Source of the DNA: Deltaproteobacteria bacterium
GTDB lineage: Bacteria > Bdellovibrionota_B > Oligoflexia > Oligoflexales > CAIYRB01
Reading direction: 5' to 3'
Assembly (NCBI GenBank): GCA_016874735.1
Contig: VGTI01000002.1
Location: forward strand, 73,501 to 137,500
DNA length: 64,000 bases
Shown here: positions 44,730-53,763 of the stretch, piece by piece
Layout: each line of letters starts with the position of its first letter
How positions within the stretch are numbered: position 1 is the first letter of the stretch
Notes under the pieces: generated by a model
Databases searched by the model: none
What the model was told of the DNA's origin: nothing
Seen by the model: the letters and a program-made list of their open reading frames with translations, nothing else
Translations under genes and position numbers: made by a program

Positions 44730-44846
44730 GACTGCCTCCGTGGTGGTGGTACCTGAATGATCATGTACTAAGTTCATGATCGACGATCAATACCACAAGC
44801 GGACATGGGTCAGCTATTTTTACAGTGGCACCACTCCGGTAGCGCC

Positions 44847-46058
44847 TTAGGAATTACGTAGGAACCTGATCAGTGCCTCCGGAAACCACGCGCCCGCCTC
44901 AGGTGCTGGCGTAAGAGAATCTCCCGAACGACACATATAGTCAAAACGCGCCGCCGCGCTATCGCTTGTGCCATCGGAGTCCCCTGGCGGCTTGATCCAG
45001 ACGAATGCGTCGATGCCAGTCATCGGCTCTGCTTGAGGGAATTTACCAATCGCCGCGTTAGCTACGTTACACCAGCTGCCCCAGATTTGACGTGCCGTTT
45101 GGGATCCGTTGCGTCCAGTGTCGATAATAAACCGAGGATTGCTAATACCGACCGCAGTAAGATCCTGGCTTAACAGCTGAACGTAGGTTAATTCGTCACG
45201 AGCCGGGTTGGATTGATCGTACCATGGTGACGGTCGGCTGAAATCAAACTGGAGGACGCTGTAGTTAGCAACGTTGGTGGCAAAGCCGCGAATCTTATGC
45301 AGGCCACCCGCTTTTTGTAACACCCTTGCCATAACCTGGGCTGCACCGGTGCGATTGCTCGGCCAACCGAGCCAACCACTGTGAGCTACATCGAGGTAGA
45401 GGCTGACATGATCTGCCTGCAGCTTCTCAATGGCGTAAACGGTACCTGTCTCGTAATTTGCCAGAACTTCAGTGGTGCATTTACGCTGACCTTGATTTGT
45501 CACTATGTTTGGCAACGAGTCCGGCTCAACCACTGCGGCGATCCGTACATTGGTGTGGCTCTTTACTACTGCCGCGAGTTCATCGATGTAGACGCGGTAT
45601 TCGTCCAGGCCGTTCGGACCACTTAGTTCACCATTCGACGCGGCAGCGGCACAGTCTCGATCGGGAAGATTGTAAACCACAACCGTGGCGGCCACTGGCG
45701 ATCCAAGGGTCGCGGCCAGGCTCGATGCGGCATCGAGATAAGTCTTGAGGCCCGCGATGGCAGCTTTACGATCGACCCAGAACGCGGTGCTGGTACTAGC
45801 GATTTTATCTAGTTTGTCGCTCAGATCCGGAGCTAATGGGATGGTCCCCCGCACCTTGGCTGCATAAGCAGGGTCGACGAAAAAATGACTGCCCGCGTAA
45901 GGATTTTGGGTGCCAGTCGTGACAGATGCGTCGGTCGAGCGGATCTCTTGACCTGAGGGAGCGATAGTTTTGTTCGGCTTGTCTTTTTTGAGGCTGCCAC
46001 ACGAAGTATTGGCAAGCAGTAATGACATTATTCCGAGAGGGAAGAGCGCTGTCCGCAT
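44847..46058 (-). CDS. Secreted glycoside hydrolase family 6 (cellulase type)
   Basis: 403 residues from ATG 46058, which has GGAGG 7 nt upstream; the longer frame is not needed. An N-terminal signal peptide ends near ANTSC, possibly a lipobox. VVYNLPDRDCAAAASNGE (about residue 112) is the GH6 catalytic-acid signature, and AAVVEPDSLPNIV matches its second conserved block, with DIDAFVWIKPPGDSDG near the C-terminus. GH6 enzymes are beta-1,4-glucanases or cellobiohydrolases. No binding module is attached. Confidence 0.92.
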   Translation of the reverse strand: MRTALFPLGIMSLLLANTSCGSLKKDKPNKTIAPSGQEIRSTDASVTTGTQNPYAGSHFFVDPAYAAKVRGTIPLAPDLSDKLDKIASTSTAFWVDRKAAIAGLKTYLDAASSLAATLGSPVAATVVVYNLPDRDCAAAASNGELSGPNGLDEYRVYIDELAAVVKSHTNVRIAAVVEPDSLPNIVTNQGQRKCTTEVLANYETGTVYAIEKLQADHVSLYLDVAHSGWLGWPSNRTGAAQVMARVLQKAGGLHKIRGFATNVANYSVLQFDFSRPSPWYDQSNPARDELTYVQLLSQDLTAVGISNPRFIIDTGRNGSQTARQIWGSWCNVANAAIGKFPQAEPMTGIDAFVWIKPPGDSDGTSDSAAARFDYMCRSGDSLTPAPEAGAWFPEALIRFLRNS

Positions 46059-46251
46059 CAGAGTACCTCCAAAAACAACCGACATCCAAATTACCGACTT
46101 TGCAGGCAATGTGCCAATCTCTTGAATGCTTTGGGTCGTTACGTGAATTCTTGAGTGTTGGTTATATCTCAGTACGCACGGTAAATCCAGCTGACTTGCT
46201 GATCGTGCCATGGTCTCGCTTTTACCGCCAAAACTGTCTAAAAAGACGTAG

Positions 46252-48333
46252 CTACATGTCTAAATCGCGGGCAAGCACGCGGAACGCACGCGAACATCCA
46301 CTGTACGGCGTAAACCCCTGACTAAATAGGGATTTGGATTTGCCGTGATGACAGATACGGTACGTTGCGGAAACGCTGTCCTCCGCAGGGCTCCAGGCAA
46401 TCTGAATGATCGATTTACCAACACCATACCGATGCCAGTGCATTCTCGTCTCGTGATCCCAATCAAAATAGACCGGATGCCAAGTGTCACCCTTGAGGGT
46501 CTCCACGGTCAGATGAGAAAATCCAGGCCGGTGAGCGTTGTTAGGGTGAGCCCCCCAAAATTCCACAGTTACTGTGTCGCCAGCGCGGTATTCATCTGCC
46601 ACATCCACCCTCACATCGCCGAACCGACTATTTTGGGGCGCAATGTCGTGAATGGGGATCTTGGGAATCACAAGCTGCTTTGACGACAAATCTGGCGGCC
46701 GAGCAGCTGGCGGACGTTGGCGACCGGAAACCATATCATCCGCTAGATTGACGAAAATTTCCGTATATGCAGCTAACGACCACGGCCCGTAAAGGTTGGC
46801 TCCCCCCTCGTAGGCCTGTGCTTGGTACTCTTCGCGCGTGGTCACGTAATGAATGTATTCATTTGTCAGACCGCTCAAGACCACATGGCGCACTCCATCA
46901 GCAATGAGTCGCCGCTTGATCTCTTGTTTCAGACGATAGCCAGCAACGGTTGTGACTTCAAATGGTGCGCCAATGATGGCTAGGCTGCCAATGCGAATGA
47001 TTTGGAAGGGCGCTATGCGTGGCGTCCACGGATTGGGCTTAACAAATCCCGTTGGCAGCAGCAGGACCTTCTCTTGGTGACACTCCTGCTCCCGAGGCAT
47101 CAGAGTAAACTTGGGCCAGGTCTGCCCATAAATTGCGTGCGATTTGAAGATTGGAAACGGCATCCCATTAGGCGTGCCTGCAGCAAAGCTCTCACCTAAT
47201 ACCGCCTGGCAGGTAGTGGCGCTCGCGTCACCGGTAAACGCAGCATCAATCTGCCGGTAAGCAAGATCCTCGTACCTATGCACGGCTGCAACCGGACCAG
47301 TCATCACCTCGGAGTCGGGCCTGTGGTACAGTTCAAAAGCTTTTTGAAATTGGCCGCGAGCAGACCACTCGTTGCGACCAAATCCGTCCTTCTCGCTGTC
47401 GGGACCATGGGACACATCATAGGGACTAATGTCGCCTGAATTAGCTTGGACAAATCCAGCAACAAACTCATGATCGTGTAGATAAGTAGTACCAAACTTA
47501 CGCTCAAAAAATTGCGCTGCAACACCCTTATTATCACCACTCACTAGCCTGTTGCTAATCGGTAAAGATACGCCATGGACGGGGAACCAATTGAACGCAG
47601 CGATCGGCCGACCATCATCAGATATCGCCTTGATCAGAACCATCTCGGTGTCAGCTTTAGTAGGGAATAACTGCTGCTCCGATTCTGGATTACGTGCAAA
47701 TGACTCGGGAGATCTGTTGAATTGATAACCAACCAGATGTCCTGTGGCGATGGAGAGCTGTGCCGGCTGTTGTTCACGATGAGCGCGTATGACAGATGCT
47801 ACGATACCTTCGACTATGGCGTGAAAGTTCTGCGGATTAAATCCTCGCGTCGTTATGTTGTAAAGAGCGTGATGAGCAAATCCACCGGGACCCGCATGGG
47901 TATGCGTGGCACTTATCATCAAATTCGTTTCATCGAATACGCCTGGCAAGGCCACGGCCAGGCGTTCAATCACCGCACGCCTGACGCCGTCAAAAATCAT
48001 TGCTAGATCGGCGTTTATAAAGGCCACAGTCTGCTTCTTGCAGCGATCACTAACGACCAGAGCACGTGACCAAAGGCGAGTATGAATCCCCTCGTCAATT
48101 TGACCAAGCTCAGCATATCCCATCATACCTACGCCCACGATAGGTCCGGTAATGTCGCCATGCGCCGCGCCCACTAAGTAACCTTCGCAACTCTTAGTGC
48201 CATCATGTGCTGCCACAGCAGTTGCAGCATTCATCACTGACATCACTGAGCACGCAATCGTAGATAGAGCAAATACCAACTGTCGCAGAGTGCGCCACGA
48301 TTTTCGATTTAATCTGCAGTTTAATGCATTCAT
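46252..48333 (-). CDS. Neutral/alkaline ceramidase, secreted
   Basis: 693 residues with a signal peptide (to about AVAAHDG). The catalytic core shows the metal-binding ISATHTHAGPGGF (about residue 148) and NWFPVHGVSL, the nucleophile region LVSGDNKG, and NRSPESFARNP, all typical of neutral ceramidases such as the Pseudomonas aeruginosa enzyme. It hydrolyses ceramide to sphingosine and fatty acid. The C-terminal immunoglobulin-like domain (about 575-680) is present. GAGGG precedes the ATG. Sphingolipids are mainly eukaryotic, so the target is probably outside. Confidence 0.93.
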   Translation of the reverse strand: MNALNCRLNRKSWRTLRQLVFALSTIACSVMSVMNAATAVAAHDGTKSCEGYLVGAAHGDITGPIVGVGMMGYAELGQIDEGIHTRLWSRALVVSDRCKKQTVAFINADLAMIFDGVRRAVIERLAVALPGVFDETNLMISATHTHAGPGGFAHHALYNITTRGFNPQNFHAIVEGIVASVIRAHREQQPAQLSIATGHLVGYQFNRSPESFARNPESEQQLFPTKADTEMVLIKAISDDGRPIAAFNWFPVHGVSLPISNRLVSGDNKGVAAQFFERKFGTTYLHDHEFVAGFVQANSGDISPYDVSHGPDSEKDGFGRNEWSARGQFQKAFELYHRPDSEVMTGPVAAVHRYEDLAYRQIDAAFTGDASATTCQAVLGESFAAGTPNGMPFPIFKSHAIYGQTWPKFTLMPREQECHQEKVLLLPTGFVKPNPWTPRIAPFQIIRIGSLAIIGAPFEVTTVAGYRLKQEIKRRLIADGVRHVVLSGLTNEYIHYVTTREEYQAQAYEGGANLYGPWSLAAYTEIFVNLADDMVSGRQRPPAARPPDLSSKQLVIPKIPIHDIAPQNSRFGDVRVDVADEYRAGDTVTVEFWGAHPNNAHRPGFSHLTVETLKGDTWHPVYFDWDHETRMHWHRYGVGKSIIQIAWSPAEDSVSATYRICHHGKSKSLFSQGFTPYSGCSRAFRVLARDLDM

Positions 48334-48356
48334 GGCACCCTCTAAACGTGGCTCAG

Positions 48357-49217
48357 TTAATGGGACGCTGCCGTCGGGAGTGGAATCGCCGCGAGCCGCA
48401 TCACCGTTTCGGCCAATGGCTTCTCTGTTTGATCACCATGACGGGCTAACTCTTCCAGATATAGCCTACCCGTTCCCGGGTCTGCGGCCAAGGCGAGGAA
48501 AAGAGCTTCAAGGCCACCCTCAGGCAGGTATTTGCGCTTGTTTTTTGACAAGGCTTTGCGAACTGCCGTTAAATTCGACCCGATAAAATCCCGAGCGAAC
48601 GATCCCGCGCGACGCTCTCGTTCGCTCAGTTCACCGTGCTGAGCGACGGTCGCCAAATATTCTCGGAGGTCGCTGCGCATCGCTGCCATGGCAGCGAGCG
48701 TGTGCTTTCTGAGTGACACCTGTAGTGTCAAGGCTGCCGAGTGCTGGGCTTTCGCATCAGTCCCTAAGAGGACCGGTGCCAATGCGGCAGCCACGTCGTC
48801 CTTTTGCTCCTTGGGTAGCGTGAGGATCCTCGCCCAAGCCCTGATACGGTCGCTATCGCAATCAGTTTTGATCAGGTCAACCACCGCGGCAGGCGTCGTA
48901 CCACGACCCCATTCAATAGGCGCAACCAGCTTTTCTAACTCAAGAAATAGCGTTGGGGCCACCAGAACAACGGCCGCGCTGGTCAACAACACCCGAAGTA
49001 CCCGAGGGAACCATCTGGCGCTCCCCGCCACCCCAACGAGAGTCAGACCTAAAAGAATGAGTGCGGCGAAAATAAGGGGAGACACCATGGCAACCTGGCC
49101 GGTATACCACTTGACCTGTCCATGAGCCAAGATTGCCAAAGCTATGGCAATCGCACTGAAGATCGCGATAAGTATCAGATCCCACTTATATTTTCTGATT
49201 AAATCAGAAGCTTTCAT
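48357..49217 (-). CDS. Membrane protein with helical C-terminal domain, unknown
   Basis: 286 residues from ATG 49217 (GAGGCAGCC upstream). Three transmembrane helices occupy the N-terminal third (for example LILIAIFSAIAIALAILAHG). The rest (about 105-285) is helical, with HEAT-like repeats of ALALQ-type leucine/alanine packing (VAAALAPVLLGTD, LFLALAADPGTGRLYL). I do not recognise a family. It is 23 nt upstream of the ceramidase gene on the same strand, so co-transcription is likely. Confidence 0.7.
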   Translation of the reverse strand: MKASDLIRKYKWDLILIAIFSAIAIALAILAHGQVKWYTGQVAMVSPLIFAALILLGLTLVGVAGSARWFPRVLRVLLTSAAVVLVAPTLFLELEKLVAPIEWGRGTTPAAVVDLIKTDCDSDRIRAWARILTLPKEQKDDVAAALAPVLLGTDAKAQHSAALTLQVSLRKHTLAAMAAMRSDLREYLATVAQHGELSERERRAGSFARDFIGSNLTAVRKALSKNKRKYLPEGGLEALFLALAADPGTGRLYLEELARHGDQTEKPLAETVMRLAAIPLPTAASH

Positions 49218-49356
49218 GGCTGCCTCATAATTAAAAAACAAAGAAGAATCCATACATACACTTTAAACCTGGCAATTGGCGACATTAAAAGATAAAGAAG
49301 GCCCACCTTAATGATGCTCCGGACCGAATTTTTAATTTTTTTAAGGAAGGATAGTA

Positions 49357-50844
49357 ATGCTTAATCAAATAAATACCGACCAACAGTCGGGGTTCTCATC
49401 CCTTGGACTCGACAGTCGGTTGCTATCTATCCTTCAGGGTCTCGGACACCAAGAACCTACCCCTATTCAGAAAGCGGCGATACCGTTCCTACTAGCTGGG
49501 CGCGACATGGTTGGTCAGGCTGCCACAGGCACTGGGAAAACCGGCGCATTCTCCCTGCCTGTTGTGCATATGATTGGCCAAGAGAAATCGCGTCCCAATC
49601 AACCTCGCGCGCTTGTATTGGTCCCAACCAGAGAACTTGCCAATCAAGTGTGCGAGTCCTTGCTGCGTTACGGCAAGGGAATCAACCTGCGCGTTACCGC
49701 GATTTATGGTGGACAGTCCTACGATCCGCAAATTCGTTCCCTAAAACGCGGGACTGACGTGATCGTCGCGACCCCGGGTCGGGCTTTAGACCATCTTGAG
49801 CGCGGCACTATGGATTTGAGCGCGATCAAGGCGCTGGTGCTTGATGAAGCTGACGAAATGCTCGACCTTGGGTTCTTAGAAGATATCGAATCCATCATCG
49901 ATCTGACCCCTGAAACGCGTCAAGTCATGCTGTTCTCGGCCACCATGGCACCAAGAATAGCAGCGATTGCTCAACGTCATCTCAAAGATCCCGCACGTGT
50001 CAGTATCGCCAAAGACGCTAAGGATACGGCGACCTTACCCAAGATCAGACAAACGGCTTTTGTTGTTCCGCGTCCACGCAAACTTGAGGCACTTTGTTCT
50101 CTTATCGAGCTTGAGACTCCCAAGGCTGCCATCATCTTTTGCCGCACGCGCGAAGACGTGGATCTGCTGGCCGACACACTCAAAGAGCGTGGGATGAGAG
50201 CAGAATCGCTGCATGGCGGCATGAGCCAGCAACAAAGAGAACGAGTGCTCCATAAACTCAGAGCGGGTCATGCTGAGCTAGTGGTTGCCACCGACGTGGC
50301 AGCGCGCGGCCTTGACATTGAACACCTCTCGCATGTGGTCAATTTTGACGTTCCATCGGCACCCGAAGCCTACGTGCACAGGATCGGTCGCGTAGGTCGC
50401 GCTGGTCGTGAAGGTACCGCCCTCACCATGTCAGAACCTCGCGATAAGCGCTTGATGCTGAATATCGAGCGACTTACAAAACAAAAGATCCCAGTCGGCA
50501 GACTACCGACTCCAGCTGACCTTGAAGACAAACGACGGAATGACACCAAGTCCAAACTCATGGCGGTACTAGGTGACGAGCACTTGGCAAGCTACGAGGC
50601 ACTGATCGATGCCATGCTGAAAGAAGGCGAAACAACAGGCCTTACGCTCAAACAAATTGCCCTGGCTGCCGTGAAAGTTGTCCACTCACATTCAGCGCCA
50701 AAGAAAACCCGCCAAGAAGCCACCGTGGTTGCTGAACGCTTGGAGCAACGGGGAGACCAGCGCCAAGATCAAAGGTTTGACCTAAGGCAAGGCAAACAAA
50801 GGGGCAAAGGTAGACCCTCCAAAAGGCGTGCTCACTTCCACTGA
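49357..50844 (+). CDS. DEAD-box ATP-dependent RNA helicase
   Basis: 495 residues with the full motif set: Q-motif (GHQEPTPIQKAAIP), motif I ATGTGKT, Ia PTRELA, II DEAD, III SAT, IV-VI (IIFCRTR, ATDVAARGLDIE, HRIGRVGRAGREG). The last 90 residues are basic, Lys/Arg/Gln-rich and likely bind RNA, as in CsdA/RhlE-type helicases involved in ribosome assembly or cold adaptation. GGAAGGA precedes the ATG. Confidence 0.95.
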   Translation: MLNQINTDQQSGFSSLGLDSRLLSILQGLGHQEPTPIQKAAIPFLLAGRDMVGQAATGTGKTGAFSLPVVHMIGQEKSRPNQPRALVLVPTRELANQVCESLLRYGKGINLRVTAIYGGQSYDPQIRSLKRGTDVIVATPGRALDHLERGTMDLSAIKALVLDEADEMLDLGFLEDIESIIDLTPETRQVMLFSATMAPRIAAIAQRHLKDPARVSIAKDAKDTATLPKIRQTAFVVPRPRKLEALCSLIELETPKAAIIFCRTREDVDLLADTLKERGMRAESLHGGMSQQQRERVLHKLRAGHAELVVATDVAARGLDIEHLSHVVNFDVPSAPEAYVHRIGRVGRAGREGTALTMSEPRDKRLMLNIERLTKQKIPVGRLPTPADLEDKRRNDTKSKLMAVLGDEHLASYEALIDAMLKEGETTGLTLKQIALAAVKVVHSHSAPKKTRQEATVVAERLEQRGDQRQDQRFDLRQGKQRGKGRPSKRRAHFH

Positions 50845-50954
50845 GAGCATGGCTGACTTTTGCATTTGCGCACTGTGCCGCACGTGGTACGGTGCGCGCC
50901 ATTGTCAGATCCGCATCGCGGATGGCATCACCCTAAAGAAGCTGAGATGTCGCC

Positions 50955-51383
50955 ATGGATCGAAAAAGCCAACCCAGAGAACGAGTCGTCAATCTACGAG
51001 CCATCGGTAGCCAGGGTCGAGATAACACCAAGTCTGAGGGTCCAGTGCAAGAGATCATCGGGATCGCTCTGGGCTTTCGCGTTGTTTTCACAAACGAGGC
51101 CGAAGTCTGGACCGTGCGCGGGATCACGCGCGACGGCTCCCCGTCGACTGAAGACATTGGGGAACTGACCTTTATCCTGTTACCAGGCGACGTTGAGCCG
51201 GCGACTGCTGTTACGGGATTCATCGCCCCACCGGCTCCTTATGTGTTGGCCGTCCCTGAGGAAGTGATGCGGCAGCATATTCGGGGCATGGTGGTACAGC
51301 TAGGTTACGACCTTGATGGCTTTTATGTGTCCCTTGGAGTTGGGGGCAAGGCTCACTTTTTTGAAGAGTTCGGCCGGCACTGA
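50955..51383 (+). CDS. Hypothetical protein
   Basis: 142 residues, no signal peptide. A basic, Arg-rich start (MDRKSQPRERVV) is followed by beta-rich sequence with TNEAEVWTVRGITRD and a possible helical tail ending in KAHFFEEFG. No family recognised. It is on the strand of the DEAD-box gene, 110 nt downstream, and convergent with the winged-helix gene. The start is only moderately supported. Confidence 0.6.
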   Translation: MDRKSQPRERVVNLRAIGSQGRDNTKSEGPVQEIIGIALGFRVVFTNEAEVWTVRGITRDGSPSTEDIGELTFILLPGDVEPATAVTGFIAPPAPYVLAVPEEVMRQHIRGMVVQLGYDLDGFYVSLGVGGKAHFFEEFGRH

Positions 51384-51402
51384 AGTCTTGGCTTCTGTCC
51401 AA

Positions 51403-51951
51403 TTACCAGGCAAAAGCCTTGATAAACCTAGATTCAGGCTTGAATCTACGCCGCAGTTCCTCTGTGGCTAGCTTCACCTCTTTAGGTTGACCAAGGCGCA
51501 GGGCGTCGACCAGTACCAAAAGCTCGTAGAGACCAGGATCGTTCTTAACTGCCTCCGGAACGGAACGGTAGAGGGGCTCTACCTCCTGACCTCTGGCCGG
51601 TCCGTCCGGACACGGCCACACGGATAGGTCTTCCGTGGTCACGACGAGCTTGCCAGACAGCGGGGCCGCACACGGTGTCGTCAAAATGCCGCGCCCGAGT
51701 GCTCCTCTTCTGACAGGGAAAACGTATTTGAGGCCGAATAATAGGAATTCTAAAATTGCCTGGTGCTGCGGCTGCCTCTGCTCGTCCAGAAATCCCACTG
51801 CTACAGACCGCGCAAGCGAGTTGGAAACCTCGGCACGACTGAGGCCCAGTTGATCTGCAAGGTCACCCTGCTTCCAAGGTTTATCGCCTAGCGCAACAAG
51901 CTTCAAAACAATCAGTATATCCTGCGACTTGATGCCCACTGTAGCCCTCAT
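51403..51951 (-). CDS. Winged-helix (MarR-like) DNA-binding protein
   Basis: 182 residues. A winged helix-turn-helix occupies about 1-75: DILIVLKLVALGDKPWKQGDLADQLGLSRAEVSNSLARSV. The rest is a conserved helical region (LYELLVLVDALRLG, KLATEELRRRF) of unknown role; GPARGQEVEPLYRSVPEAVKNDPGLYELL is typical of a family of regulator-like proteins often found next to nucleotidyltransferase or toxin-like genes, none of which is seen here. Function as a repressor is inferred. Confidence 0.75.
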   Translation of the reverse strand: MRATVGIKSQDILIVLKLVALGDKPWKQGDLADQLGLSRAEVSNSLARSVAVGFLDEQRQPQHQAILEFLLFGLKYVFPVRRGALGRGILTTPCAAPLSGKLVVTTEDLSVWPCPDGPARGQEVEPLYRSVPEAVKNDPGLYELLVLVDALRLGQPKEVKLATEELRRRFKPESRFIKAFAW

Positions 51952-52112
51952 TGTTTATGCTTAGTGAGTTCATGAATCGTAAATTATGAGCACTTAACTT
52001 CTTCATCATATAACAAAAACACTAGGCCATAGGCTTTTGCATGGGGCAGGCAGTAGACGCTCGCGCGGGTCAAAGGTAAAATGAAGGCTATCCCCTTGAA
52101 ATAAAATGCGAG

Positions 52113-52526
52113 ATGAACTCGAGAGATGCTGGCGTGGCGGACGAACAACAAACGACAAAGCAAATTGCCCTCAAGTTTCTTGTGTCCGAGGATGAATCAG
52201 CCAAGATTCGCAAATGGGTCAACGAAGAGCTAATACGGCGCAACGTCCAGGTCGATCAACCCTTGACCGAAGGGGTCAAAGACTTGCGCTCGGACGTTCG
52301 CGTGCAGCTCCAAAATGTCGAGTGCACCATGATCACCGAACCAGGCAAAACCCTACCCGAGCAGAGCTTTAAATGCTTTGTAGATGACCTATCAGCTGGG
52401 GGCGGCTGCGTGACCATCCCCCAAGCTCAACCATTGGTCAAAGGCGGGGGCTTTCGCCTGGAGCTCAAATTCATAGCGCAGGACTTTAGTGTCCACGGCA
52501 AAATCGTGGGCTTGAGGAAGTTCTAA
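52113..52526 (+). CDS. PilZ-like domain protein
   Basis: 137 residues. The C-terminal half (about 60-137) has the FKCFVDDLSAGGGCVTIP motif resembling the D/N-x-S-x-x-G of PilZ domains, which bind cyclic di-GMP, and a final strand FSVHGKIVGLRK. The upstream R-x-x-x-R motif is degenerate (DVRVQL), so c-di-GMP binding is uncertain. Residues 1-55 are charged and helical. ATG 52113 or GTG 52134 could be the start. Confidence 0.6.
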   Translation: MNSRDAGVADEQQTTKQIALKFLVSEDESAKIRKWVNEELIRRNVQVDQPLTEGVKDLRSDVRVQLQNVECTMITEPGKTLPEQSFKCFVDDLSAGGGCVTIPQAQPLVKGGGFRLELKFIAQDFSVHGKIVGLRKF

Positions 52527-52531
52527 CCTGG

Positions 52532-53719
52532 TCAACAAAAACACTGGCCATCACCACGGTAAGTCGAAACCTCGGCCTCTATCCTATCACCACGTACCAA
52601 GCTTAAATGGTTAAACCTCTCGCACAGCTCTCCAGCCTTGGCATGCCTGAAGATGACTGGATCTCCAATTTGCAACGGGACCGATGACCTAAGCGAGGTT
52701 TGAACCTCCCCGGCACCGAGAAGCTTAATCAGCCGTGTGCCCTTGGGCAGTATCGGTGTGGGTTGTTTATCTTCGCTAGTTGGACCGGAGGCTATGTAAC
52801 CGCCACCTGAACAGGCATAGATTCCGGGCCTGGCGATCCGCACCACTGGTAGCGCAAAACCCGCTGCCGGCTGGTGGCGGAACTGAGCATAGTGATCGAA
52901 TAGACCTGGAGCATAAAGCCCAGATCCCACGGTCAACTCGGTGACCGAGGTATCAAGCTTTGTCAGCTCAATGCTTCCCGTGCCCCCCCCATTCACAAAT
53001 TTGAGATCAAAACCCTGGCGCCCTAGTTCATCAACTAACTGCCGGCGCCGCGGAAAACATTCCCGCCTGGCATACCATTTGAGCAGTTTAATGATCATAT
53101 TCTTGAGTGGCGCTCCAGGTACGGCATCTGCCACTCCTGCCAACTGCGCCTCATAGCCCATAACCCCAATTAAGCGAACTCCGGCCGTAGTATGAATGCG
53201 CTTGATCAGAGGCTGAGCGTCATCGGCGCAGGTTATCGGTGACCTGTAAACGCCAAAATGCAGTCCGGGGAACACCGTCGATAGATCTATATCAAGGCAC
53301 AGTGGCGCCTTAGTCCCAATCTGCGTGGCTAAGGCGCCAAGAATTTCCACGTGTCGGTGGTGATCGACCATAAAAGTGATCTGCTTGCCCGCTTTGACAT
53401 GATTCAAGCAAGGCGTCAGCTCAGAGGCTTCGACGCTTGGATAACCGATCAGAATATCGTCTATGCCCTGCTCAACCAGATAACACGCCTCTGCAGGGGA
53501 GTAGGCCATGACTCCTCGAAAGCCAGGAAAACGATCCAATATGTATTTGATGATGGCGACGCTGCGAATCGATTTCGTCGCTATCCGCATCGGCATTCCT
53601 GCCGCCCGCTCTTGAAGTGCGCTGGCATTGATATCTAGCTGATCGAGATCAACAAAGGCGAGTGGTAATCTGCGACTTAAGAATAGATTTTTATAAAACT
53701 CGTAGGACTGATGAAGCAT
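52532..53719 (-). CDS. PLP-dependent amino acid deaminase/aldolase (alanine racemase fold)
   Basis: 395 residues of the D-threonine aldolase/D-serine dehydratase-like group with an alanine racemase N-terminal barrel. The PLP lysine is in MRIATKSIRS (about residue 49), FVDLDQLDINASAL opens the barrel, and the C-terminal domain binds a metal (PLQIGDPVIFRHAKAGELC with His and Cys ligands as in DSD). ATG 53719 is chosen because the family start MLHQSYEFY lies there. The substrate, a hydroxy-amino acid, is unknown. Confidence 0.85.
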   Translation of the reverse strand: MLHQSYEFYKNLFLSRRLPLAFVDLDQLDINASALQERAAGMPMRIATKSIRSVAIIKYILDRFPGFRGVMAYSPAEACYLVEQGIDDILIGYPSVEASELTPCLNHVKAGKQITFMVDHHRHVEILGALATQIGTKAPLCLDIDLSTVFPGLHFGVYRSPITCADDAQPLIKRIHTTAGVRLIGVMGYEAQLAGVADAVPGAPLKNMIIKLLKWYARRECFPRRRQLVDELGRQGFDLKFVNGGGTGSIELTKLDTSVTELTVGSGLYAPGLFDHYAQFRHQPAAGFALPVVRIARPGIYACSGGGYIASGPTSEDKQPTPILPKGTRLIKLLGAGEVQTSLRSSVPLQIGDPVIFRHAKAGELCERFNHLSLVRGDRIEAEVSTYRGDGQCFC

Positions 53720-53763
53720 GCCCAATGTATAACGCAAAATGCAGTCTAGGTCAAAAAACCAAC

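Noticed and set aside
43984-44756. Two long plus-strand frames
   Set aside because: They are antisense to glpX, which shows clear catalytic motifs and a good ribosome-binding site.
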